From contig CAJTGJ010000006.1 in assembly GCA_910575695.1 (NCBI GenBank), forward strand, positions 87,901 through 151,900: DNA of 64,000 bases. The letters are read 5' to 3'. The notes beneath the pieces were generated by a model. It worked only from the letters and a program-made list of their open reading frames with translations. It made no database searches and was not told the DNA's origin. Source of the DNA: Oscillospiraceae bacterium. Lineage in GTDB: Bacteria > Bacillota > Clostridia > Oscillospirales > Oscillospiraceae. The position numbers and the translations under genes were made by a program. Shown in pieces: positions 42,578-49,689 of the stretch (its first letter is position 1; each line of letters opens with the position of its first letter).

Positions 42578-43021
42578 ATGAAAAATAACAGCGATCTGTT
42601 TTATACTTGCAGCCTGATTGAATTTATCGGCCGGGAACGGAAGCTGAATCGCTCCGAGCTGGTTCGTTTTATGGGAGAGAAAACAATCAGGCGCATCTAC
42701 CGATATGCGGATGTTTTTCACTGTGAGCCGATTGCAAAAACAGCGGATGACTTTATTACAAACCTGAGTATCCCGAAAGGCGCCTTCGATAACGTAGCCT
42801 CCTGCCGCTATGATGTGCCAGACTACTGGACGATTGGCGAGGTCTACGAGCGGTTGATTGAGGATATTTCCGGCGATGACGAGGATCATATCATTGACCG
42901 TCTGGTGGAGGTCTACACCTCGTGGATCAGCGATGCCATCTCAAATTACAACACGGATTTCTACTATCAGTCGAGGCAATATATCCATGAGTGCTATAAA
43001 GAGGGCACTGTCTGCGCCTGA
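42578..43021 (+). CDS. Fic-associated DUF3791-like protein
   Basis: A 147-residue protein; I chose the ATG at 42578, as the GTG at 42566 is too close to the GGGAAG site. The N-terminal part (DLFYTCSLIEFIGRERKLNR, then LVRFMGEKTIRRIYRYADVF) resembles short DUF3791-type proteins found beside Fic or DUF3990 genes. The rest is an acidic helical region. It is probably co-transcribed with fic and could modulate it. Confidence 0.55.
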   Translation: MKNNSDLFYTCSLIEFIGRERKLNRSELVRFMGEKTIRRIYRYADVFHCEPIAKTADDFITNLSIPKGAFDNVASCRYDVPDYWTIGEVYERLIEDISGDDEDHIIDRLVEVYTSWISDAISNYNTDFYYQSRQYIHECYKEGTVCA

Positions 43022-43057
43022 GCGTAGAGGTGCCAAGGGTGCTTCAAAATGTGGAAC

Positions 43058-43072
43058 AGACCGCCGGGGCTA
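43058..43072. repeat. 15-bp direct repeat, copy 2
   Basis: Identical to 41665-41679. The preceding bases (AAAATGTGGAACA) look like the last codons of a serine recombinase, so this may be a leftover 3' end of another recombinase. Confidence 0.75.
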
Positions 43073-43096
43073 AATAGCTTCGGTGGTTGTTTTTAA
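43060..43096 (+). terminator. Terminator after the Fic pair
   Basis: ACCGCC and GGTGGT pair through one G:U with inner GGC/GCT pairing; TGTTTTT follows. Confidence 0.65.
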
Positions 43097-43113
43097 AAAA
43101 TGTGGCTATCAGA

Positions 43114-43142
43114 TTGATTTTGCATTGCAATAGGAGTATAAT
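43114..43142 (+). promoter_or_regulatory. Promoter and operator of the RelB-YafQ pair
   Basis: TTGATT (43114-43119), a 17-base spacer and TATAAT (43137-43142). The spacer holds the palindrome TTGCATTGCAA (43120-43130), a natural site for antitoxin autorepression. Confidence 0.75.
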
Positions 43143-43172
43143 AGACATAGAAAATGGAAAGGAGCCTTTGCT

Positions 43173-43448
43173 ATGGCAGATACAACCAATTTCAGCGTCC
43201 GTATGGACAGTGAGGTCAAGCAGCAGTGCGAGGAGCTTTTTAATGACCTGGGAATGACCCTGACCACTGCCATCAATATTTTCCTCCGTCAAGCCATTCG
43301 CGTAGGTGGCCTGCCCTTTGAGGTTCGGCAGGAGCGGCCTAATAAGGAAACGATTGCGGCTATGCTGGAGGCGGAGAGGATTGCGCACGATCCTACTGTA
43401 CCCCACTATAGTGATGTGGAAGAAGCGTTGCGGGAGTTGAAACGATGA
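43173..43448 (+). CDS. RelB/DinJ antitoxin
   Basis: A 91-residue ribbon-helix-helix antitoxin (TTNFSVRMDSEVKQQCEELF, then LGMTLTTAINIFLRQAIRVG). AAAGGAG precedes the ATG. It should bind the YafQ-like toxin through its C-terminal half and repress the promoter at 43114. Its stop overlaps the toxin start by four bases. Clearly different in sequence from the RelB-type protein at 7106. Confidence 0.9.
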   Translation: MADTTNFSVRMDSEVKQQCEELFNDLGMTLTTAINIFLRQAIRVGGLPFEVRQERPNKETIAAMLEAERIAHDPTVPHYSDVEEALRELKR

Positions 43449-43726
43449 AGCGGGAAATCGTCTGGACTTCTCAATTCAAAAAGGATTATAAGCTAGCGGC
43501 AAAACGTCATCTGGACACCTCTTTGCTGGATGATATTATCCGTGCGTTGTCTAGGGGAGAGAAACTGCCGGAGAAGAACAAAGATCACAATTTGTCCGGA
43601 AACTGGGCAGGGCATCGGGAGTGTCACATCCTCCCGGACTGGCTGCTGGTGTATCGCATTGACGATGATGTGCTGGTTTTGACGCTGGTTCGCAATGGGA
43701 CACATAGCGATGTATTTGGGGAATAG
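43445..43726 (+). CDS. YafQ/RelE-family toxin
   Basis: A 93-residue mRNA interferase-like toxin. WTSQFKKDYKLAAKRHLDTS is the family start, and LSGNWAGHRECHILPDWLLV then LVLTLVRNGTHSDVFG carry the conserved H, D and terminal H/F residues of YafQ. Such toxins cut mRNA on the ribosome. It is intact and paired with the antitoxin upstream. Confidence 0.9.
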   Translation: MKREIVWTSQFKKDYKLAAKRHLDTSLLDDIIRALSRGEKLPEKNKDHNLSGNWAGHRECHILPDWLLVYRIDDDVLVLTLVRNGTHSDVFGE

Positions 43727-43750
43727 GCGTCACTGGATTTGCAGTCATGC

Positions 43751-44178
43751 CTACGTTTTAAATGCAGCATTATGACGCAAATATCCCCTGCAGGCCGCCG
43801 CTTGCAGGGGATAAAATCTACTTAAATCAGTATGATTCGCTTCGCCGAAACGCTGGAAGTGGACGATTTCCCGCTCTCTCAGGAAACGGATGACATTGTT
43901 GACGTCCGGGTCGTCGGAAAGGCGGAGGATATTGTCGTAGGTGAGGCGGGCTTTCTGCTCTGCCGCCATATCCTCAGTTAAATCGGCAATAACATCGCCA
44001 GTAGACTGCATGGTAGAAGCAGACCACGGATACCCAGAGGCGAACTGAGGATAGACACCTGTGGTATGATCCACAAAATACGTGTCAAATCCAGCGGTTC
44101 TGATCTGCTCCTCATTCAGATTGCGGGTCAGCTGGTGTACCAAGGTGCCCACCATTTCCAAATGTCCAAGTTCGTCAG
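43751..44178 (-). pseudogene. cotJC: cotJC remnant (spore-coat manganese catalase), split by prophage
   Basis: The minus strand encodes DELGHLEMVGTLVHQLT and continues through YFVDHTTGVYPQFASGYPWS, DLTEDMAAEQKARLTYDNIL and FLREREIVHFQRFGEA, a close match to CotJC. The first about 70 residues, including the other metal ligands, are missing: homology stops at about 44178, where a stop codon and prophage DNA follow. The last 30 residues also leave the family. It tells that the host makes spores and that the integration target was cotJC. Confidence 0.8.
43782..43813 (-). terminator. Hairpin in the cotJC remnant end
   Basis: TATCCCCTGCA and TGCAGGGGATA form a perfect 11-bp stem with a ten-base loop; TTTGCG follows on the minus strand. 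Confidence 0.55.
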
Positions 44179-44195
44179 GCCAATCAGGTTATCAG

Positions 44196-44231
44196 CAGAG
44201 GCCGCCCCCGCAGGCGCGGGAACGGCCTCTG
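44196..44231. terminator. Hairpin at the prophage left end
   Basis: CAGAGGCCG and CGGCCTCTG with inner CCCGC/GCGGG pairing, just past the integrase stop. There is no T-run, so it may block read-through only partly. Confidence 0.55.
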
Positions 44232-44233
44232 TC

Positions 44234-45835
44234 TCAATTTATGGCAGGGGGTAGGGAGGAGGGGAGCCGGGGATACAGCACCAGCTCAAAGCCGTCGGGG
44301 GTGCCGCCCTGCCGGACACCGCGCTCCTTGGTGTAGACGACCTTTTCGAGGACGCTCTTGAGCATATCATTTTTGGCTTTCGCGTCCGGCAGGTCGTCGT
44401 AGACGGCCAGCAGATGCTCCACCTCGGGGATGATACTGCGGCGGCTTTCCTCCCGCGCAGCGTCGAGGGCGATCTCCGTCTCGATGGCATCGAGGTTTTC
44501 CTTGGCGGTTTGGATTTTCTCGGCAAGGACACGGGAGCGCTCAAGGAATTTCTCGGTGGAGTAGACGCCCTGCTCCAACAAGTCATGTACGTTGTCGAGC
44601 TGCTTATCCAGTGTGGCAAGCTCCCCGGCCAGACGTTTCGCGGCCCGGCGCTTATGCTCAAGCAGGGAAGCGTCCTGCGGAGCGTCAAGGCCCCATTCAA
44701 GGCGGTAGTCCTCAAGCCATTCCCGGAGGCCGTCAAGAACACGTTGCTCGACGAAAGAGAAGCGGGAGGAGACATTTGAGCAGGAGGTAGCAGCGCACAT
44801 GAGGGACGGCGGCTCGTTCTTGTGAGCATAGGGGCGGCGCACCATCCGGCGACCGCACTTCCCGCAGATCACCAGCCCGGCGAGAGGGCTTTTGACCGTA
44901 TAGCGCTCCCCGATGGGGCGCGGCGGATTCTTCGACATCAGCTCTTGGGCGAGGTTGAATTGCTCCTCGGATATGATTTTTTCATGCAGGCCGTCCACGA
45001 TAACACACTCCTCGACAGAGGCGCGGGGGCGCTCGACGACGAGCTGGCCGTCCACCATCCTCTTGACTTGGTGCCGCCAATTCCAGCGGATTTTCCCGCA
45101 GTACACGGGATTGATAAGAATATCCCGGATGGTAGCCACCACCCAATCGCCGCCCATCTTCGTGGGAACCTTGAGCGCGTTGAGGCGGCGGACAATCAGG
45201 GACACGCCCAGGCGCTTTCTGGTGCCGTCAGGCAGCAGCTCCCCGGAGGTGTAGAGGTCATATATCAGCCGGATTATCTCGGCCTCCTCCGGGACGATTT
45301 CGAGGGTAAAGCCCTTGTCGCGTTCCAGCTTTACGCGGCGGTAGCCGTAGGGGGCCTTGTTGCTGACGTACTTGCCCTCCTTGACGGAGGCAACACGCCC
45401 GCGCTGCAAGCGGCGGTTGATGGTCTTATACTCGCGCCGGGACATGAAAAGCCCAAACTCGAAATACTCCTCGTCGTACTCGTTGGCTGGGTCGTAGACC
45501 TTGAGAGGGGTGACGATTTTCGTGTCGGAGAATTTGAACGTCTGCGCGACGATGCCTTGGTCGATGGTGTCGCCACGGGCCAGACGCTCGACCTCCATCA
45601 CCAGCACCCCCTCCCACGCGCCCTGTTCCACCTCGGAGAGGAGCCGCTGCATGACAGGCCGGGCGGCGATAGTCTCGCCGGAGACAACTTCCCGATAGAT
45701 TTCCGTCACGTTGTAATGGCCGCGCTTGGAGACCTCCAAAAGGGCCTTTTCGTGCCGGGCCAGAGTTTCGCCCTCGCCACGGGCCTCGGCATCAGCATCG
45801 GCGCGGGACTTTCGCAGGTACATACAGAACGGCAC
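44234..45835 (-). CDS. Prophage large serine integrase
   Basis: A 533-residue recombinase from the GTG at 45835, spaced eight bases from AGGAGG; the GTG at 45844 is too near. CMYLRKSRADADAEA holds the catalytic serine; EVERLARGDTIDQG and FGLFMSRREYKTINRR belong to the catalytic domain and long helix. The recombinase domain (PYGYRRV to INPVYCGKIRW), a zinc ribbon (CGKCGRRM...CAATSC) and a coiled coil follow. It would insert the phage at the cotJC site and excise it with a directionality factor. Confidence 0.92.
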   Translation of the reverse strand: MPFCMYLRKSRADADAEARGEGETLARHEKALLEVSKRGHYNVTEIYREVVSGETIAARPVMQRLLSEVEQGAWEGVLVMEVERLARGDTIDQGIVAQTFKFSDTKIVTPLKVYDPANEYDEEYFEFGLFMSRREYKTINRRLQRGRVASVKEGKYVSNKAPYGYRRVKLERDKGFTLEIVPEEAEIIRLIYDLYTSGELLPDGTRKRLGVSLIVRRLNALKVPTKMGGDWVVATIRDILINPVYCGKIRWNWRHQVKRMVDGQLVVERPRASVEECVIVDGLHEKIISEEQFNLAQELMSKNPPRPIGERYTVKSPLAGLVICGKCGRRMVRRPYAHKNEPPSLMCAATSCSNVSSRFSFVEQRVLDGLREWLEDYRLEWGLDAPQDASLLEHKRRAAKRLAGELATLDKQLDNVHDLLEQGVYSTEKFLERSRVLAEKIQTAKENLDAIETEIALDAAREESRRSIIPEVEHLLAVYDDLPDAKAKNDMLKSVLEKVVYTKERGVRQGGTPDGFELVLYPRLPSSLPPAIN

Positions 45836-45840
45836 GGCGA

Positions 45841-45948
45841 TCACCTCCTTCGGGCCGTTTTACGGGGCCGGGTGAAGTCAACGTAGATCACCCCGCCGAC
45901 GACCTTGAGGACACCGAACTGCTCCCGCCACCGTCTTTCTTGACGTTA
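45841..45948 (-). CDS. Short ORF between repressor and integrase
   Basis: In a frame different from both neighbours, the minus strand reads RRWREQFGVLKVVGGVIYVD, then FTRPRKTARRR and a stop five bases before the integrase start. The segment looks like a real small protein typical of this position, but no ATG, GTG or TTG starts it; the boundary given is the open frame. It may need a frameshift from the repressor gene or be a remnant. Confidence 0.35.
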
Positions 45949-46502
45949 AAGGCGACCTCCATATCCGCCTGCATGAGCTTGTCCAGCAGGGCAGAGACCT
46001 CGTTCTTGAGCTGGCCTTGCAGGGACATTAGGTCGGACAGAGCCACTGGGTCGGTGATAGCACCGCCGGAGGATTCGACCAATTTTCGGATGTCGGCCCG
46101 GTTGGATTGCAGGACGTGAAGCAGCTCTTGGTAGACGCGCAGGCGCTCCGGGCGGCGGAGCTGCATATCCCGGTTCAGCAGCAGGTAGAAGTCGTCGAAG
46201 CACTTGGCGACGACCGGGCGCAGCTCCGGCGGCAGGCCCTTGAAGTTTCGCTCGAAGTTTACGCGGTCGTTGTAGAAGACCTGCTCGACGTGGTTCTTTT
46301 CGTCGGAGTAACCCAGCAGGTAGTCAGTGGACACGCCGAAATAATCGGCCAGCAGGCAGACAGTTTCAAAATCCGGCTCCTTGTCCTCGTTCTCATAGCC
46401 GGAGTAGGTTGAACGCTTGCGGTTTATTGCGGCAGCCATTTCGCCTTGCGTTAGGCCGCGCTCTTTTCGCAGGGAAGACAGGCGGATTGAGAATTTTTGC
46501 AC
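45888..46502 (-). CDS. Prophage repressor, XRE family
   Basis: A 204-residue repressor-like protein from the GTG at 46502, eight bases from GGAGG; an earlier GTG is too close. The helix-turn-helix is IRLSSLRKERGLTQGEMAAA with RKRSTYSGYENEDKEPDFET; LLADYFGVSTDYLLGYSDE follows. The C-terminal 100 residues are helical and probably mediate dimerisation. It is divergent from the Cro-like gene, with shared operators in between, as in a lysogeny switch. Confidence 0.85.
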   Translation of the reverse strand: MQKFSIRLSSLRKERGLTQGEMAAAINRKRSTYSGYENEDKEPDFETVCLLADYFGVSTDYLLGYSDEKNHVEQVFYNDRVNFERNFKGLPPELRPVVAKCFDDFYLLLNRDMQLRRPERLRVYQELLHVLQSNRADIRKLVESSGGAITDPVALSDLMSLQGQLKNEVSALLDKLMQADMEVAFNVKKDGGGSSSVSSRSSAG

Positions 46503-46519
46503 GATAAACACCTCCGTAA

Positions 46520-46660
46520 AGTTTAATTATATCCCCCTTGGCCCGTTTTGGGTAGCTGTTGCCCCTAAAAACGGCAGTTTTCAGAAAAAATTTCCTTATC
46601 GTGGTTGACTTTGCCCCAAATTGGGGCTATAATAAGCGTACAGGCCCGAAAAGGGGAATT
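46520..46660. promoter_or_regulatory. Lysogeny control region with repeated operators
   Basis: Between divergent XRE genes. A minus-strand TATAAT lies at 46525-46534, and related CCC-(A/T)4-GGG sites occur at 46541-46554, 46613-46627 and 46643-46657, with a degenerate one near 46560. The rightward promoter lies inside this block. A further copy is at 46906-46919, before the next operon. Confidence 0.7.
46605..46633 (+). promoter_or_regulatory. Early rightward prophage promoter
   Basis: TTGACT (46605-46610), a 17-base spacer and TATAAT (46628-46633). The spacer is almost filled by the perfect palindrome GCCCCAAATTGGGGC (46613-46627), so a bound repressor would block polymerase. Confidence 0.9.
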
Positions 46661-46680
46661 TAGCGGAAAGGAGAGACAGC

Positions 46681-46887
46681 ATGAGAGCCAAGTTGCAGCG
46701 GTTACGCGAGGCGCAGGGCTTCACGCAGCAGACATTCAGCGCTGCGGTCGGGGCCAGCCGCAGCCACTATTCGCAGATTGAGACCGGGGAGAAGCAGCCC
46801 TCGTTGAAACTTGCCCTGCGCATCAAGCGGGCTTTGAATTACTACGGTGACGACATCTTCGATAACGCCACGCCCGTCAGGAAGTAA
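46681..46887 (+). CDS. Cro-like XRE regulator, 68 aa
   Basis: GGAAAGGAG precedes the ATG. LQRLREAQGFTQQTFSAAVG and RSHYSQIETGEKQPSLKLAL form one helix-turn-helix with no further domain, the size of phage Cro. It is the first rightward gene behind the operator-bearing promoter, and the site at 46906 suggests it also controls the next transcript. Confidence 0.85.
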   Translation: MRAKLQRLREAQGFTQQTFSAAVGASRSHYSQIETGEKQPSLKLALRIKRALNYYGDDIFDNATPVRK

Positions 46888-47012
46888 TTTTTTTACCCGA
46901 CAATTTCCCAAAATGGGGCACTATACGCAAGACGAGCCGAAAAAAGACGTTTTTAGCGTCACCCCCTCGTTTCAACCTACGCCAATTTTACCGCAGGAGG
47001 AGGCGAAAATAA

Positions 47013-47507
47013 ATGCCGAGGCAAGCTACAAAGGCCGCAGGCAACAGGTACTTCGAGGCACGAATGAGGGCCGCAAAGTACAACGAAAAGCTCTTGACAA
47101 GAGCAGGAGCGGCAGAATACCTCCCAGGCGTGACAGAGGACAGCCTCAAGAAGTACGAGCTGGACATAACCCGTCCGCCGAACGTCGTGGTCGCACTGAT
47201 GGCCGACGCTTATAACGAGCCGGAGCTGCGAGCGTGGTACTGTTCCCAAGAGTGTCCGCTGGGAAAGGACTGCCGGGAGATACCCGAAATGCCGCCGGAG
47301 CGCGTTCTAATCCGTCTGCAAAATGCGAAGTCAGGGGTAAACGACGTAGCGGCCGCCCTCTCCGCGATACTGGACGACGGGATTGTGGATGCGAGCGAGG
47401 CGGAGCAGCTACCCCAGCTTCGAGACAGTCTGCTGGAAGTCCGGCGGCGAATGGACGAGGCGCTGGCCGTGCTTGAAAGGCTCCAGCGGGAGCCTCCCAC
47501 CGAATAG
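47013..47507 (+). CDS. Phage HTH-like regulatory protein, 164 aa
   Basis: GGAGGAGG precedes the ATG. LLTRAGAAEYLPGVTEDSLK and KYELDITRPPNVVVALMADA look like a variant XRE helix-turn-helix; a CSQECPLGKDCREI cysteine cluster and a helical C-terminus follow. This composite is common in early regions of clostridial prophages. It probably binds DNA as a second regulator. Confidence 0.7.
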   Translation: MPRQATKAAGNRYFEARMRAAKYNEKLLTRAGAAEYLPGVTEDSLKKYELDITRPPNVVVALMADAYNEPELRAWYCSQECPLGKDCREIPEMPPERVLIRLQNAKSGVNDVAAALSAILDDGIVDASEAEQLPQLRDSLLEVRRRMDEALAVLERLQREPPTE

Positions 47508-47553
47508 GGACGACCCCTCTCGGAATACAGATGCAGGGGAGGAGGCTGGTAGC

Positions 47554-47736
47554 ATGACCGACACAGGGCAAAGCCCACATATAGTCAGGGATTTTACCGT
47601 AGGAAACACCAGAATCAAGATTGCGGACGACTGTTGCCGGGACAAGACCCCGGAGGACGTTCAGCGGATTCTACGGAAGATAGCGCGGGACGCGCAGGCC
47701 GCAATCTCGGCGGCGGCAGTTCTCGCGGCAGAATAA
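47554..47736 (+). CDS. Small conserved phage protein, 60 aa
   Basis: GGGGAGGAGG precedes the ATG. The segment FTVGNTRIKIADDCCRDKTP is a familiar pattern of a short protein on clostridial phages and integrative elements; function unknown. The tail is alanine-rich. Confidence 0.6.
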   Translation: MTDTGQSPHIVRDFTVGNTRIKIADDCCRDKTPEDVQRILRKIARDAQAAISAAAVLAAE

Positions 47737-47800
47737 AAGCAGCGGCGCACAGAGCGCCGCACACCCAAAAAGCGGACAAGCCCGCAAGGAGGATTAAACC

Positions 47801-48049
47801 ATGGCAAGAAGCATTTGCCCAACCTGCGGAAGGGCCTACAAGGGCCTTGAGCGGTACTGTACGAAATGCGGGGTAGAGCTTGAGAAAGACAAGAACCGCT
47901 GTTCGGCAATGGGTACGCAGCTTTGCAGGAACAGGGTTTTTGAGGACGACGACACCTTCTGCTGCTACTGCGGGGCGCTCACGACATTCGCGGAGGCGCG
48001 AAAGGAAAAGGGCGAGATCATCCCGGAGCTGGGCAGCCGGAGCGATTAG
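47801..48049 (+). CDS. Zinc-ribbon protein, 82 aa
   Basis: AAGGAGG precedes the ATG. CPTCGRAYKGLERYCTKCG and FCCYCGAL give two treble-clef-like cysteine sets, probably one or two zinc ions. No catalytic part. Its role is unknown. Confidence 0.6.
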   Translation: MARSICPTCGRAYKGLERYCTKCGVELEKDKNRCSAMGTQLCRNRVFEDDDTFCCYCGALTTFAEARKEKGEIIPELGSRSD

Positions 48050-48065
48050 AGCAGAGGAGGACACC

Positions 48066-48692
48066 ATGAGCAGAAAGATACGGATTTACCCGCCCGTCAT
48101 TGTGACGGCGCTGGTGGCCCTGTTCTTCGCGGTGATGGCGATAAGCTCCATCGTCTCGGAAGCAGAGCAGGAGGCCGCCCGGCAGCAGGCGGAGGAGGCG
48201 GCGGCGACGCAGGCCCCGCCCGCGATAACGCTGGCGCAGCCCACAGAGACCCCATGGCCCACGGAAAGCCCGCAGCTCACGCAGGAGCCTACATACACCA
48301 ACATGATTCATAGCTACGACTGGGACGGCGAGGACGAGCGGATGCTGGCGAAAATAGCCATGGCCGAGGCGGAGGGCGAGAGCGTCGAGGGAAAGGCGCT
48401 TGTGATACTCGTCGTACTCAACCGGGCTTGGAGCGACGAGTTCCCGGACAGCATCGAGGAGGTCATATTCCAGCATTACGGCAATGTTTGGCAGTTCTCG
48501 CCCATGGCAGAGGGCGGCAGGTATTGGACGACAGAGCCGGACGCAGGCTGCTATGAGGCGCTTGAGCTGGTGATGGGCGGCTGGGACGAAAGCCAAGGTG
48601 CCTTTTACTTCGAGAGTACCGGGAAAGACGGCTGGCACAGCCGGAACCTTGAGTTTCTTTTCGAGTTCGGCGGCCACAGATTTTACCGATAG
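48066..48692 (+). CDS. SleB-like cell-wall hydrolase, membrane anchored
   Basis: A 208-residue protein. A basic start and one membrane helix (VIVTALVALFFAVMAISSIV, about residues 11-30) are followed by a T/P-rich linker. The C-terminal 120 residues match the Hydrolase_2/SleB domain: LAKIAMAEAEGESVEGKALV, the glutamate of AEGE being the candidate catalytic residue, and VWQFSPM. Such domains cut peptidoglycan. In an early phage region it may be a morphon gene acting at the envelope rather than the lysin. Confidence 0.8.
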   Translation: MSRKIRIYPPVIVTALVALFFAVMAISSIVSEAEQEAARQQAEEAAATQAPPAITLAQPTETPWPTESPQLTQEPTYTNMIHSYDWDGEDERMLAKIAMAEAEGESVEGKALVILVVLNRAWSDEFPDSIEEVIFQHYGNVWQFSPMAEGGRYWTTEPDAGCYEALELVMGGWDESQGAFYFESTGKDGWHSRNLEFLFEFGGHRFYR

Positions 48693-48704
48693 GAGGCGGA
48701 GGCT

Positions 48705-48983
48705 ATGAGCGCAAAAGAAAAGCGCCGGAGACGGCGCAGGCGCAAAGCGCAGCGGATGGGCCTTTGGACGCTGCTATTCCTCGCGGAGGCGGTCGCAGCG
48801 GCGGCCCCGGCAGCACTTGTAGCACTGGCACTTATCCCGACGGGATATTCGGCGCGGGGCGGCCCGGCCATGGGCGGCGAATGGCTCGCAATCGCGGCCA
48901 CATTCACGGCAGCCTACGCAGCGATTCACAACTTCGTGTGCAACAAATTGGAGGAGGTGACAGACGGTGAAACCGGGCGATAA
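48705..48983 (+). CDS. Small membrane protein, 92 aa
   Basis: TAGGAGG precedes the ATG. An arginine-rich start (EKRRRRRRRK) is followed by two hydrophobic helices (FLAEAVAAAAPAALVALALI and EWLAIAATFTAAYAAIHNFV). It probably sits in the inner membrane with the N-terminus inside. Not recognised. Confidence 0.55.
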   Translation: MSAKEKRRRRRRRKAQRMGLWTLLFLAEAVAAAAPAALVALALIPTGYSARGGPAMGGEWLAIAATFTAAYAAIHNFVCNKLEEVTDGETGR

Positions 48984-49155
48984 GGTCGTTATGAACGACA
49001 ACTACCACGTCAGCGAGGCCGACAAAGGGAAGGTCTGGACGGTCGTTTCTGAACCTTGGGACTGCTGCGGCACGATGGTCGTCAAGCTGGAAGGGAAGTC
49101 CGGCGGCTACGCCATGGACGGCCTGACTTTGGTGAAGGAGGGACAGAGCGGATGA
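48967..49155 (+). CDS. Small beta-barrel-like protein, 62 aa
   Basis: Starts at GTG 48967 after GGAGGAGG and overlaps the membrane protein gene by 17 bases. KPGDKVVMNDNYHVSEADKG then GKVWTVVSEPWD suggest an SH3-like barrel. The stop overlaps the next ATG. Function unknown. Confidence 0.5.
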   Translation: MKPGDKVVMNDNYHVSEADKGKVWTVVSEPWDCCGTMVVKLEGKSGGYAMDGLTLVKEGQSG

Positions 49156-49331
49156 AGTACAACACTTGCCCGTACTGCGGCGATCACCTCGACTTCGGCG
49201 AGCGGTGCGACTGCCAGCAGAGGAAGGGCACGGCGGAGGCCGGGGAGGACGGTGAGGCGCTTGCAGGGGACAAGCCTACTGCGGCAGGCGGAGAGCTACC
49301 TCGGAACCGCGATAAAGCCATCGGAGCTTGA
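49152..49331 (+). CDS. Small zinc-ribbon protein, 59 aa
   Basis: The ATG overlaps the previous stop. MKYNTCPYCGDHLDFGERCD gives a CxxC...CxC zinc motif; the rest is low-complexity and acidic. Its 3' part overlaps the next gene. Confidence 0.45.
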   Translation: MKYNTCPYCGDHLDFGERCDCQQRKGTAEAGEDGEALAGDKPTAAGGELPRNRDKAIGA

Positions 49332-49689
49332 GGCGGCCAAAGCCTACGCAGAGCGCAAGCTCGCCCTCATAATCGACCGGGAGGGCGACGCAGGGGGAGC
49401 GCGGCGGGAGCCGTGGTATCTGGCCCAGCTTATCGCGGAAACGGTCAGAGGCAGCCGCCTCTCACAGTACCTCAACGAAATCAACGAACTAAGGGAGCTA
49501 CAGGCACAAGGGACAAAAAAAGACAGCCCGTGTCCAAAAACACAGGGCCGCCTCTCAACCACCCCTATTGTACCACAGCAGCTCCAAGAATGCAATAGGA
49601 GGATTCAAAATGTCGAACGAATTAGCGACAACACAGGGAGCCGGAAACGCCCTGATGATTACCCAGCAGTACCCGGCAGAGCGGTATAA
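49252..49689 (+). CDS. Uncharacterised phage protein, 145 aa
   Basis: Starts at GTG 49252 behind GGGGAGG, inside the previous gene. AESYLGTAIKPSELEAAKAY and REPWYLAQLIAETVRGSRLS are helical. The last about 27 codons run into the next gene in another frame; a shift near 49530 could have lengthened it. Confidence 0.45.
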   Translation: MRRLQGTSLLRQAESYLGTAIKPSELEAAKAYAERKLALIIDREGDAGGARREPWYLAQLIAETVRGSRLSQYLNEINELRELQAQGTKKDSPCPKTQGRLSTTPIVPQQLQECNRRIQNVERISDNTGSRKRPDDYPAVPGRAV

